From Thermoplasmatota archaeon (GTDB lineage: Archaea; Thermoplasmatota; Thermoplasmata; Thermoplasmatales; Thermoplasmataceae), in NCBI GenBank assembly GCA_023381355.1, contig JAMCUL010000013.1, forward strand, positions 36,588 to 100,587: a stretch of 64,000 nucleotides of DNA. The letters are read 5' to 3'. This document shows, in pieces, positions 1 through 8,620 of the stretch. Position numbers and translations under genes: made by a program. Every line of letters begins with the position of its first letter. Positions within the stretch are counted from its first letter, which is position 1. The notes under the pieces were generated by a model that saw nothing but the letters and a program-made list of their open reading frames with translations, was not told where the DNA came from and searched no databases.

Positions 1-312
1 GCAAGAGAAATAGTAACATCCACAGAAGAGTCTGACTGGGGTAGATTTTGTGAAAAAATCAATGAAGGCTGGAAAATCAAAAAATCCCTCGGGAAGAACG
101 TTTCCGGCGAAAAAGTTGATAATATAATAAAGATGGCACTGGAAAATGGTGCAAAAGCGGCAAGACTCCTTGGCGGGGGAATGCAGGGTTTTGTCCTGAT
201 TCTTGCCGAAAGGGAGGATATCTGGAAAATCCAGAACCAGATGAAGAAACTTTCAGGATTCGTGATGAGGGTTTCTCCATCCACTACCGGTACCCATCTT
301 TTTTCATTCTAA
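1..312 (+). CDS. GHMP-family sugar kinase, C-terminal fragment
   Basis: The reading frame is open from the first base and ends at TAA 310-312, giving the last 103 residues of a protein that begins outside the window. A glycine-rich segment LLGGGMQGFVLIL followed by a short helix and a final strand resembles the C-terminal glycine motif of GHMP kinases of the sugar-phosphate (HddA-like) branch, where GaGgGGF is usual. Here the middle glycines are replaced by Met-Gln, so the loop is somewhat divergent. The substrate cannot be told from this part. The end overlaps the end of the convergent Nudix gene by 9 bp. Confidence 0.6.
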   Translation, partial: AREIVTSTEESDWGRFCEKINEGWKIKKSLGKNVSGEKVDNIIKMALENGAKAARLLGGGMQGFVLILAEREDIWKIQNQMKKLSGFVMRVSPSTTGTHLFSF

Positions 313-765
313 AATCTCAGGTCTTTCCTGAATCAAGCTGTTGAGGATCCTGTACGTTAACCCCCATACAATGTCCCCATCGAACACATAGAAGTTTCCC
401 TTTATATCATCGTACCTGCTAGATCCATTTTTCAATTCATACCATTTCCCATAATTCATCTCATCGTTAGGCCTTATAGGAAACATTTCATTCAGCTTAA
501 ATACAAACGGTTTTACATTAACTTCAGGGAATCTGACAGGATGGAATATCTGCATCTCAAGATAAGGCACGAGTTCATTCCTATTTATCCCTGTTTCCTC
601 CTCAAATTCACGCCTCGCAGCATCAATGAAGTCTTCACCACTTTTCAGGAACCCCCCCGGGAAACTCATGTCTCCTGACCAGGGATCATCCTCCCTGTTC
701 CGCCGCCTCATGAGTATCACATTTCCGTGAAATAGGGGGACCGCCACCGATGCGTAATGCCTCAT
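304..765 (-). CDS. Nudix hydrolase, CoA-pyrophosphatase-like
   Basis: A protein of 153 residues with a complete Nudix box near residues 38-60 (G-x5-E-x7-REFEEETGI), which binds the metal that cleaves a nucleoside diphosphate linked to another group. The preceding LMRRRNREDDPWSGDMSFPGG and the later DIVWGLTYRIL resemble the CoA/ADP-ribose pyrophosphatase branch (NUDT7/NUDT8-like), but the exact substrate is inference. The start codon overlaps the stop of the upstream DUF1805 gene as ATGA, so the two are an operon with coupled translation. No membrane segment or signal is present. Confidence 0.8.
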   Translation of the reverse strand: MRHYASVAVPLFHGNVILMRRRNREDDPWSGDMSFPGGFLKSGEDFIDAARREFEEETGINRNELVPYLEMQIFHPVRFPEVNVKPFVFKLNEMFPIRPNDEMNYGKWYELKNGSSRYDDIKGNFYVFDGDIVWGLTYRILNSLIQERPEILE

Positions 766-1046
766 AGGAGGTCAATAATTTCTCTTACCTTCCTGCCTTT
801 CTCAAGCCCGAGGCTTCTTCCCTTCGTCGTGTTTTCCTCGATAGTTGCATCCAGCATGGTTTCCAGGTCCTTGACTCCTCTTACCAGTCCTGCAGCATCT
901 CCAAGCTTTTCGGCAGTCTGGGTATTGAGGTATCCGCACATCACATACCCCTTCCTTCCCTTGACTATGATTATGGGGGCAGTAAACATATCGATTTTGA
1001 TAAAATGTACATCATTCTTTGAGTTAATTGTTTTTTCCTCAATCAT
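762..1046 (-). CDS. DUF1805 (YunC-like) small protein
   Basis: A protein of 94 residues. The pattern VKGRKGYVMCGYLNTQTAEK followed by GDAAGLVRGVKDLETML is the signature of the DUF1805/YunC family, which keeps a cysteine in the MCGYLN segment. The biochemical role of this family is not established. It is the first gene of a two-gene operon with the Nudix hydrolase. A TATA-like box on the minus strand at about 1067-1075 lies roughly 25 nt before the ATG, so the message is probably leaderless. Confidence 0.75.
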   Translation of the reverse strand: MIEEKTINSKNDVHFIKIDMFTAPIIIVKGRKGYVMCGYLNTQTAEKLGDAAGLVRGVKDLETMLDATIEENTTKGRSLGLEKGRKVREIIDLL

Positions 1047-1415
1047 ATGTGCAATATATACTGACGATATATAAATTAAGCCAACAGGTTCTGCATTTTA
1101 AATAAAACCAGGGCAAGCTCAGGAGGGAATAAACCGGACCCGGTGATTCTTTTCACTATCCTGATATGTGAGATAATCTATGGGTTGTTTGTACTTTCAT
1201 ATTCTACACAATTTCCCTTAAGAAAGATCCTGATATATTATTGAATCTCCTGCATTTTCTAATCGAAATCCCACTGTATCCTTCGAAGATTATATTCCAT
1301 GTGATTCCACAGCCCCTTTGATTTAAATCTGCAAGTCACATTTTACTTACATCCCGACATTCCTGACTCCCCGGTGCTCAGCATTGTAAAGTTTTTTAAG
1401 CCATATTGATTAGGG
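1047..1415. other. Intergenic region between divergent genes
   Basis: Besides the minus-strand promoter just described, the right end holds a T-rich TATA-like element (about 1391-1398) some 22 nt before the GTG start of the plus-strand flavoprotein gene. I see no convincing small gene, RNA gene or repeat in the remainder. Confidence 0.4.
1065..1076 (-). promoter_or_regulatory. TATA box of the DUF1805-Nudix operon
   Basis: On the minus strand the sequence reads TTTATATATC, centred about 25 nt upstream of the ATG at 1046. That is the archaeal spacing for a leaderless transcript. Confidence 0.5.
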
Positions 1416-2471
1416 GTGAACATATTGACAGACTACGATTATGATGTTGTTATAGTTGGTGCTGGCACAGCAGGACTCTCGGCAGGCGTGGAACTAGAGA
1501 AGAGCGGAATCTCTTACATTATTCTGGATAAGAAACAGGAAATCGGCATGCCCGTAAGGTCAACAGGAGCAGTTTCACTGGAATGGGTCAAGAAGATCGG
1601 GATGCCCACTGACTCAAAAATCATTTCAGCAAATATAGAAAATATGAGTTTCAGGACTGAATCTGGAAAGAGAATTGATTTGAAATTTCAAAGGACAGTA
1701 GGGCTGGTTTATGATTTTACAAAATATGAAAAATACCTTGCTGACGAATTCGTCGGAAAAAAACTTAACATCCGATTGGGAACAAGAGTAAATGATGTAA
1801 CTGGCAATCAGGTGATTACAGATTCAGGGACATATACTGGAAAATACATTATTTATGCTGCAGGCCCTCAGTCAAAATTTGGGGAAAAGCTTGGGAAGAA
1901 TGACGTGCTGGTGGCATATGAGGAGATACGAAGAGTTCCGATGAGAAAGGATTTTCAAATGATTCTTTGGTTCAGTGATAGGGTTCCAGGGGGTTATCTG
2001 TGGGATTTTTCTGAATCTGAAAATTCACGGAAAATCGGCGTATGTTTTTATCCTGGATCAGGGAAACAGCCAAGGGATGTATTATACGAATTTGACAGGA
2101 TCTATCCGGAATTAAAGGGAGATATCATATCTACCATGGCACACCAGATTCCACTGTCAAAACCGGTTGATAGGGTTGTACGGAATAACTACCTGTACAC
2201 TGGCGATATGGTGAATGCAGTTCTGAACACAACCGCTGGAGGATTGCAGGGGGCATTCTGGACGGGTCAGCTCGCAGCAAAGAGCATAATAAATAACAAT
2301 CCTGATGAATATCAACAGAACTGGGAATCATATGTTAAGCCATGGTTGATGAAGCATTACGAATTGCATCGCAAAATGAACCGTAAAGGTGAGAAGTCCA
2401 TAGGAAGGCTTATCTCTGTTGCAAGGATGATGCCAAAGTCGCTTCAAAAGAGGGTTTTTGCAGGGCTATAA
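1416..2471 (+). CDS. Geranylgeranyl reductase-family FAD protein
   Basis: A flavoprotein of 351 residues. Residues 9-35 form a Rossmann dinucleotide fold (VVIVGAGTAGLSAG). The RSTGAV segment near residue 50, PGGYLWDF near residue 195 and GDMVNAVLNTTAGGLQGAF near residue 267 match the archaeal geranylgeranyl reductase layout, where the family saturates prenyl chains of ether lipids. Substrate assignment is inference, since the family also contains other FAD hydroxylases and reductases. The start is GTG at 1416; a TTG at 1425 is an alternative. The gene stands alone, 119 bp before the next start. Confidence 0.7.
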   Translation: MNILTDYDYDVVIVGAGTAGLSAGVELEKSGISYIILDKKQEIGMPVRSTGAVSLEWVKKIGMPTDSKIISANIENMSFRTESGKRIDLKFQRTVGLVYDFTKYEKYLADEFVGKKLNIRLGTRVNDVTGNQVITDSGTYTGKYIIYAAGPQSKFGEKLGKNDVLVAYEEIRRVPMRKDFQMILWFSDRVPGGYLWDFSESENSRKIGVCFYPGSGKQPRDVLYEFDRIYPELKGDIISTMAHQIPLSKPVDRVVRNNYLYTGDMVNAVLNTTAGGLQGAFWTGQLAAKSIINNNPDEYQQNWESYVKPWLMKHYELHRKMNRKGEKSIGRLISVARMMPKSLQKRVFAGL

Positions 2472-2590
2472 GACAATCATATAATGGGATTCCTTACGCT
2501 TTTCCTCAATGATTAAAAATAATTCACAAATATGATAGATTATCATGAATATTTTATACTTATTTATGATAACAAATGAATGGTGAATTA

Positions 2591-3799
2591 ATGGTAAAAA
2601 AACTCGTGATAATTGGTGGAGGTTTTGCCGGATTGAGGTTTCTCTATAACGTGAAGAAGCACCTGAAAGATAATTTTGAAATTACCCTGATAGACGAGAG
2701 GAAGACCAGCCTTGAAAAACCATCATTGCCTGAAGTAGCAATGGAGGGAAAGAGTGTTTCGAAGGTTCAGATTCCATTCGAAAAAATAATGAAGAGAGGA
2801 AATGCCAAGTTCGTTAATCGGTCCGTTGTTAAAATCAGCCCTGAAGATCAAAGAATAGAACTGGATAATGGAGAAAGCATTTCCTATGACTATCTCCTGA
2901 TTGCTGCGGGGGCCGTGAAAGATTATAATGCAATTGAAGGTTTTAATGAATATGGCTATTCTGTTTGTGATGATGTACAGGCACCGAGGTTATGGGAAAG
3001 ACTGAAGTCATTCAATGGGGGAAGGGTTGTAATAGGCTCAGCCAAAACTGAGTGGTCGAATGAGACTCAGATCCCTCTTGCCGCTCCCTGCGAAGGACCA
3101 ATAGGGGAAATAATGTTTATGGTCGATCACTTCCTCAGGGAAAATAACCTGAGGGAGAAATCATCTATCAATGTTTTCACGCCTGGAGAAATATTCTTTG
3201 AAGATGTTGGGGAACCTGTTCACAACAATCTCAAGCCACTGATCGAGAAAAATGGAATTAGCGTGGTAACAAAGAAGGAAATCTCAAAAATAGAGGCGCA
3301 GAAGGTAAGATTCAAGGATGGAAGTGAAATGGAGAGTGATCTGTCCATAATCATTCCTCCATATAGGGGCCCAGAATTTGTGAAGGCATCAGATGTTGGA
3401 GATGAATTCGGGTTCATCTCTACAGACAATGAAATGCGTCATCTCAAGTACAGGAACATCTTTGTTGCGGGAGACGTGAACAATCTCTCCATGCCAAAGC
3501 TTGGACACATTGCAATACTGCAGGCAGATATTGCATTCACATCGCTCAGGAGCGAGATTACCGGGATCAGGGAGATCAAGCCATTTGAGCCTGAAATATT
3601 CTGCATAATGAACAGGGGTGGTTCGGAGGCTACTTTGATTCTCTCTGATTCACTGTTTGGTGGGAAGCATGATATTACCCTGACTGGCCAGGTAGCTCAC
3701 CTTATGAAGTGGGGCTTTGATTCATATTATTATTACACAAGAGGGCACATGCCTCCAGAGGCTGTCCAGACAAGAATGGAAGAGTTCATGAAAAAGTAA
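2591..3799 (+). CDS. sqr: Sulfide:quinone oxidoreductase
   Basis: A membrane-peripheral flavoprotein of 402 residues that passes electrons from sulfide to quinone. It opens with a FAD-binding LVIIGGGFAGL. Three cysteines (126, 167 and 338 counted from this start) lie close to the positions of the three catalytic cysteines known from the Acidianus enzyme, which separates it from type II NADH dehydrogenases. VFVAGDVN-like FVAGDVNNL near residue 292 is the second FAD motif. I chose the ATG at 2591 because GGTGA lies 4 nt before it; an ATG at 2576 would add five residues. The copper protein, Rieske and cytochrome b genes follow on the same strand, suggesting a sulfide-to-quinone-to-bc electron route. 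Confidence 0.8.
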   Translation: MVKKLVIIGGGFAGLRFLYNVKKHLKDNFEITLIDERKTSLEKPSLPEVAMEGKSVSKVQIPFEKIMKRGNAKFVNRSVVKISPEDQRIELDNGESISYDYLLIAAGAVKDYNAIEGFNEYGYSVCDDVQAPRLWERLKSFNGGRVVIGSAKTEWSNETQIPLAAPCEGPIGEIMFMVDHFLRENNLREKSSINVFTPGEIFFEDVGEPVHNNLKPLIEKNGISVVTKKEISKIEAQKVRFKDGSEMESDLSIIIPPYRGPEFVKASDVGDEFGFISTDNEMRHLKYRNIFVAGDVNNLSMPKLGHIAILQADIAFTSLRSEITGIREIKPFEPEIFCIMNRGGSEATLILSDSLFGGKHDITLTGQVAHLMKWGFDSYYYYTRGHMPPEAVQTRMEEFMKK

Positions 3800-3840
3800 T
3801 TAACGGAACATGAAATTTTTCGGGCAGTCCCAAATATCCT

Positions 3841-3869
3841 GAATTGTCACTGGAATCCAGTGGCAATTC
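3841..3869. terminator. Strong hairpin after the SQR gene
   Basis: A 13-bp inverted repeat, GAATTGTCACTGG with CCAGTGGCAATTC, with one G-U pair as RNA and a 3-nt AAT loop. It sits 42 bp after the SQR stop and about 65 bp before the promoter of the copper-protein gene. No long T tract follows, so it may stabilise an mRNA 3' end or be a regulatory structure rather than a classic terminator. Confidence 0.5.
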
Positions 3870-3933
3870 AATGACTGATATTTCGACGTGTGGGATTTAT
3901 GGTCGCAAATTAACACAACATTTTAGGTTACGT

Positions 3934-3945
3934 GCTTAAATATTG
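3934..3945 (+). promoter_or_regulatory. TATA box of the bc-complex cluster
   Basis: TTAAATATT is centred about 23 nt before the ATG at 3963. This predicts a leaderless transcript starting the copper protein, Rieske and cytochrome b run. Confidence 0.45.
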
Positions 3946-3962
3946 GCAATTGATTCAGGAAT

Positions 3963-4736
3963 ATGGCATCTGAAAAGGCATTTTACGCTATAATGACTGC
4001 AATAGTAGTGATTGCAGGTGTAGGTATTGGCGCGGCTTATTATGAATCTGTCAGTAGTGTTAGCACGACTGCACCGGCTGCAGCACAGACTTCTCTCACA
4101 CTGATTATAACTCCTAACAACTGGTTCCACAACTCATCAATTAATCACAGGCAACCAGCTTATTTCATTCTTGAACCTAATGGAACCTTAGGTTCAGCTG
4201 CGAATATCTATCTCCCAGGAAATCAGCTTATTTCTTTAACAATAATCAACTATGATAGTGGAATAAGCAGCGCACTCGGTAATGCTACTGGAAATACATC
4301 GATCCCTGTCCAGAATAACAGTTTCTTTGCAAAGGTATTCGGCACAGTTGGCAACAGGGAGTACATATACAATGGTACAAGTATGGCAGAAAACGCTACT
4401 CTGTCCGGTAATTCTTCAAACAACATAAGCATAAACAAGGGTCAGGGATGGGCAATTTCAAGCCTTCCATGGGTTGGCAATTCCACTACTGGCGGATACT
4501 ATGTAACACACACCTTCTCAATTATCAGCGGGGGTAAGGTAATAGTGAATGTCCCAACATGGGCAGGAAATAATCCGAACGGTGGAACGGTGACGCACGC
4601 ACAGTTCTATCTCAACCAGACCTCCGGTTCAATCCTTTCATGGCAGTGTTATGCCCCATGCGGAACAGGCGCTGCTGGCTGGGGTGGAGCAATGGCGACC
4701 GTCGGCTGGATGATGGGAAATATCCACGTGATGTAA
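3963..4736 (+). CDS. Sulfocyanin-like membrane-anchored copper protein (candidate)
   Basis: A protein of 257 residues with an uncleaved N-terminal membrane helix (about 8-26) and a large outside domain rich in N-x-S/T sites. The C-terminal third has THTFS (His183), THAQF (His212), Cys229, Cys233 in WQCYAPCG and Met244 in GWGGAM, which resembles a cupredoxin ligand loop of the sulfocyanin/CuA type. The His normally found between the second Cys and the Met is not visible, so the copper site is uncertain. Its place directly before Rieske and cytochrome b points to the electron acceptor of the bc complex. Copper binding is inference. Confidence 0.65.
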   Translation: MASEKAFYAIMTAIVVIAGVGIGAAYYESVSSVSTTAPAAAQTSLTLIITPNNWFHNSSINHRQPAYFILEPNGTLGSAANIYLPGNQLISLTIINYDSGISSALGNATGNTSIPVQNNSFFAKVFGTVGNREYIYNGTSMAENATLSGNSSNNISINKGQGWAISSLPWVGNSTTGGYYVTHTFSIISGGKVIVNVPTWAGNNPNGGTVTHAQFYLNQTSGSILSWQCYAPCGTGAAGWGGAMATVGWMMGNIHVM

Positions 4737-4746
4737 AGGGATTGAA

Positions 4747-5475
4747 ATGGCTGGAAACGAAAGGGAGGAGCAGACTCCTCCAGACGCATCACGGAGGAAT
4801 TTCATAAAAATCATGGGAATCGTTGCAGTAGGGGCAGGAGCACTTGCCTTTCTGAGAGGTGGAATCCAGAATATAATTCCACCATCAGGTCCAGTTTTGA
4901 GCGGATTTCCATCAATGAAGCTTGTTGACGCGACAGGGAAGGCCATAAGCACAAATTCACTCCAGGTCAATAATCCGGAAATTGTTACCTTTGACTACCC
5001 TCTCCTCAATGAGCCGAATTTTCTGCTGAGGCTGGGTGACAGTAACAACAAGGATGTTGCAATCAATCCCGTAAGTGTAACAATCCCGCTTACTGGGGGG
5101 AAGTTCACGTCACCTGGAGGTGCAGGACCTTATAAATCGATTGTTGCATCAAGCGCAATATGTCAGCACCTTGGCTGTATACCTCCGGAAATAAGGTATC
5201 ACACATTCACCTCAGCTTCATTCGATGGCAAGATCCACTGCGACTGCCACGGGAGTACTTATGATCCTTTTGAAGGTTTCAAGGTTGTGACCGGCCCGAC
5301 ACAGAGGCCACTGCCTAACGTTATTCTTTCCCATGAGGGAAGTGATCCGGATTCCGACGAATACTATGTAAAGAGCTTGGTAGGTCCTGTTATATATTCG
5401 CATACCAGTGATCTGTCAGGAGGCAATCCGCTGCCATCAACAACTGAAACTACTGTTACCCAAACTACGGGATGA
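4747..5475 (+). CDS. Rieske iron-sulfur protein of the bc complex
   Basis: A protein of 242 residues. The N-terminus carries a twin-arginine motif SRRNFIK (15-21) followed by a hydrophobic segment, so it is folded in the cytoplasm and exported by Tat, remaining anchored. Box I is CQHLGC (Cys139, His141, Cys144) and box II CDCHGS (Cys165, Cys167, His168), the full set of cluster ligands and the disulfide pair of bc-type Rieske proteins. It lies 10 bp after the copper-protein gene and 9 bp before cytochrome b, in one operon. It takes electrons from quinol and passes them on, probably to the copper protein. Confidence 0.92.
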   Translation: MAGNEREEQTPPDASRRNFIKIMGIVAVGAGALAFLRGGIQNIIPPSGPVLSGFPSMKLVDATGKAISTNSLQVNNPEIVTFDYPLLNEPNFLLRLGDSNNKDVAINPVSVTIPLTGGKFTSPGGAGPYKSIVASSAICQHLGCIPPEIRYHTFTSASFDGKIHCDCHGSTYDPFEGFKVVTGPTQRPLPNVILSHEGSDPDSDEYYVKSLVGPVIYSHTSDLSGGNPLPSTTETTVTQTTG

Positions 5476-5484
5476 GTTGATTAT

Positions 5485-7098
5485 ATGGAAATTAAAACTA
5501 ATATGATTGAAAAAATTATGAATGAGCCACAGCCCATACCAAGGAAGGTTCCCGACTATATGCGTAAGGCTGGCGGCTTCATGTTCTGGACAGGGGCGAT
5601 GGTTTCTGCTGTATTCCTGTACGAAGTGGTTACCGGGCTCATATTGCTGTTTTATTATGAACCCTCAAACGCCTATAACAGTACAGAGGCTTTTCTCAAC
5701 ACAGTTCCTTATGGATCAATAATACTTACGACACACCTTTATGGGGCATACGCCATGATCGTGCTGGTGTACATACATCTTCTCAGGAACCTGTTCGTTG
5801 GTGCATATAAGAAGCCAAGGGAAATGCAGTGGCTTTCTGGTATATTGCTTCTGCTTCTTACTATTGGCGTTGGGTTCTTCGGTTATTCAATGAGCGGAGA
5901 TGTACTTTCATCGGACGCTACAGATGTTGGAAGAGGAATAGCAGGAGCAACTCCGGTGATCGGGCAGTACCTGACGGCACTCTTCTTTGGTTCAGGGACT
6001 CAACTGTCGCTGTTCCACAGGCTTCTTGCATGGCATGTTGTTCTGGCGGCCCTGATAGGGATAGTATTCCTTGCGCACTTCTTCCTTGCAGAATATAACA
6101 CCATAATGCCATCAGGCAAGGATTCTGGTGAAAGGGCACCTGCAATTGATCACGATGACGGAACGTACAAGCAGTGGTATCCGTACAACCTCATGTACAT
6201 GCTGCAGATTGTACTGTATACCCTCGGAATTATTGTGGTGGTACCTTCAATACTTGCAGTGGTACCAAATGTTCCTGCATTGTTCTCGCCATTTCCACAG
6301 GTTTCAGCAACCAGTCCCCTGGCAATGAGTGTTCCTGCATACCCCCCGTGGTTCCTCCTTTTTATCTATAAGGAGCTGGATTTCCAGTTTGCTCAGGGTC
6401 TTGGGCCATTCTACGCAACGGTCTTCTTTGCGGGCTTGCCACTTGCATACCTGGTACTTCTTCCATACATTGATACAAAAGCCTCACTCAAACTGGTTGA
6501 CAGGCCCATAACCGTTTCCTTTGCAGTAATCGGAGTCATATACCTCGCAATATTATCCGCATGGGGGGCGCTAGAACCTGGCATTGCAATTGCAAACACT
6601 GTAGTTGTACTGTTCTACCTTGTACCCCTGTTCGTAGTCCCGGCCATTGTAATAACACTTTCAAATGCGATAAAGACTGGGAGACTCAAGAATCCGTACG
6701 CGGGAGGCATAGTGCTGTCGGCAGCCTTTTCCGGTGTTACTGCATTTGGATTAGGGATGATCGTCGTGAGTGCTAAGGGCAATTACACTCCAGGAGTTAT
6801 AGCCGGGCTGAGCATCGTTGGACTCTTATTTGCAATATCCTTGTTGTTCGCAGTTGGGCTTTTCACGGGGATGTACCCGCCTTCAGTAAGGAAAGAACCG
6901 GTTCCTGTATCAAAGAATACCTATGTCGCCTACAGTTCAGTACTCGGCATAGTCTCAATAGTTATCCTGTTTGAGATGCTTTCCATGCCATTCGGAAACG
7001 TGTATGACCAGTCACTGTATGGGATAGGCCTTGGATTCCTCTTCATAATTGGGGGCGTTATGATAAGGCTTTACAGGGGACAGTTCTACAACGAGTGA
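5485..7098 (+). CDS. Cytochrome b of the bc complex
   Basis: A polytopic membrane protein of 537 residues. Two heme-coordinating histidine pairs are visible: the TTHLYGAY and YIHLLRN histidines in helix B, and AWH and LAHFF in helix D, each pair about 14 residues apart. The PPWF segment near residue 290 corresponds to the conserved PEWY-like quinol-site motif. The length shows that the b6 and subunit IV parts are fused, with further helices at the C-terminus. It forms the quinol-oxidising core with the Rieske protein encoded just upstream. Confidence 0.9.
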   Translation: MEIKTNMIEKIMNEPQPIPRKVPDYMRKAGGFMFWTGAMVSAVFLYEVVTGLILLFYYEPSNAYNSTEAFLNTVPYGSIILTTHLYGAYAMIVLVYIHLLRNLFVGAYKKPREMQWLSGILLLLLTIGVGFFGYSMSGDVLSSDATDVGRGIAGATPVIGQYLTALFFGSGTQLSLFHRLLAWHVVLAALIGIVFLAHFFLAEYNTIMPSGKDSGERAPAIDHDDGTYKQWYPYNLMYMLQIVLYTLGIIVVVPSILAVVPNVPALFSPFPQVSATSPLAMSVPAYPPWFLLFIYKELDFQFAQGLGPFYATVFFAGLPLAYLVLLPYIDTKASLKLVDRPITVSFAVIGVIYLAILSAWGALEPGIAIANTVVVLFYLVPLFVVPAIVITLSNAIKTGRLKNPYAGGIVLSAAFSGVTAFGLGMIVVSAKGNYTPGVIAGLSIVGLLFAISLLFAVGLFTGMYPPSVRKEPVPVSKNTYVAYSSVLGIVSIVILFEMLSMPFGNVYDQSLYGIGLGFLFIIGGVMIRLYRGQFYNE

Positions 7099-7102
7099 CT
7101 TC

Positions 7103-8620
7103 ATGAACAGACTGGACAGGCTTTCCATAATCTCCTTTTTTATTTCCTTTTTCCTTTTCGCTGAATTCTCCTTTACCGGAATCTTCCTCAATGTGTTTAT
7201 AATCCATACTTACGCAAAACCATTCATGGAAAGCATCCTCCTTATGCTTGCAGGTTTCATGTTGCTTTCATTCCTTCTGAATTTCAGGAGTAGTATAATG
7301 GCGTTCTATGTATCTCTCTATACATCTCTTGCAATGTTTCTCACTGTAATATTCACTATCGGTGAGACATCGTTCATCATTGTGTTGATGGCATTTCTTC
7401 TCTATATCATATACGCCGGGTTAAATTTTAGGAAGATTGACGGAAAGAGGGTCAGGATCACGACATTCTTTGCAACACTGGCACTGATCGGTTTCCTCGG
7501 AGGCATCATTTCCATATACCAGCAGCCATACAGGCTTCCGATAACAATTGAAACAGCCAGCACTCTCTTCATAGGAGTGGGGCATTCACTGCCAATACTC
7601 GAGGAATACGGCATTTTTGTGATCAGCCCATATCTTGAACTCACCGTAAGCCCGGTTGAACTCCTGATATTTTTAGGAATATCCTCCCTGGTTTCAGAGA
7701 ATTACTATCTTATAATAAAATACATAGGTGAGAGACGTTCAAGTTCCGGTAAAATTGGCGCTGCTTTATACGGTGTGACCGGAGCCCTGAGCTGCCAGTG
7801 CGAGAGTTATATAGCACTGCTTCCTGCCATCAGTGCATTCCTTCTGGATGAAGTTCTTCTCCCAACTGTATTTTCAAGTATAGCGTTGCTAATACTTACA
7901 TACATCTTCGTTTCCAGATTCTACATGCAGGGAAGGCACATCAGGTTGTTTGAACCTGCAAAATGGGGTAGAAGGAACAGGTGGGAATTCATCTTTCTCA
8001 GTTCCTCATTGATCCTCCCGCCATTAATTGTGACTGCCGGGGTTTCAATGAATCTTGAACGAAATCCAATCTTCTTTTTCCTGTCAGGAATGTATATGGT
8101 TCTTGAGGGGTATATATTCACGTATTCAGTATTCAGGTTCATTCGACCTAAAATGAGATCAAGGAGGGTGAACATCATAGTGACTTCATCCGGCATAATT
8201 CTTCCGCTTTTATGGTACATCCCTTTTTTAACAGGCCTTGCGTTCAACAATGGTCTGATCTATGACATTATGTCACTTAGCGGCTTCTTTGGAGGAATAA
8301 TGATGGGATATTCATTCACGCATTCTACAAGATCAGAGGCATATGCTATAAATGAGTATATTACAGTGATATTCAGTATATTCCCGCTGGCAATATTCTA
8401 CCTTGGCAACGTCCTCGAAATAAGGATATGGAGTTTCTTCTCACTTGAGGGACAGATCATATTTTCGTTGATAAACTGGCTCATAATGCTCCCAATAATG
8501 TGGTTTGCAACTCACGTATCATTACAGAATCTGGTGGATGGAAGCATTTCAAAATCAGGAGATGTGGATGGAATCAAATTCATCGATTCCGGTCCCACAC
8601 TATTTCAGTCTCGTTCGTAG
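7103..8620 (+). CDS. Unrecognised polytopic membrane protein of the bc cluster
   Basis: A protein of 505 residues with about 12 predicted membrane helices. It begins 4 bp after cytochrome b, so it is in the same operon. I do not recognise the family. A short SCQCES motif (near residue 230) lies in a glycine-rich stretch between two helices; the paired cysteines could bind metal or form a disulfide. Position suggests a role in assembly, anchoring or electron output of the bc complex, but this is inference. Its 3' end overlaps the end of the convergent aminopeptidase gene by 21 bp. Confidence 0.7.
   Translation: MNRLDRLSIISFFISFFLFAEFSFTGIFLNVFIIHTYAKPFMESILLMLAGFMLLSFLLNFRSSIMAFYVSLYTSLAMFLTVIFTIGETSFIIVLMAFLLYIIYAGLNFRKIDGKRVRITTFFATLALIGFLGGIISIYQQPYRLPITIETASTLFIGVGHSLPILEEYGIFVISPYLELTVSPVELLIFLGISSLVSENYYLIIKYIGERRSSSGKIGAALYGVTGALSCQCESYIALLPAISAFLLDEVLLPTVFSSIALLILTYIFVSRFYMQGRHIRLFEPAKWGRRNRWEFIFLSSSLILPPLIVTAGVSMNLERNPIFFFLSGMYMVLEGYIFTYSVFRFIRPKMRSRRVNIIVTSSGIILPLLWYIPFLTGLAFNNGLIYDIMSLSGFFGGIMMGYSFTHSTRSEAYAINEYITVIFSIFPLAIFYLGNVLEIRIWSFFSLEGQIIFSLINWLIMLPIMWFATHVSLQNLVDGSISKSGDVDGIKFIDSGPTLFQSRS

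Noticed and set aside
757..1074. Plus-strand frame of 105 codons across the DUF1805 gene
   Set aside because: It runs antisense to a protein with clear family motifs and has the hydrophobic, Ser/Pro-rich composition of a shadow frame.
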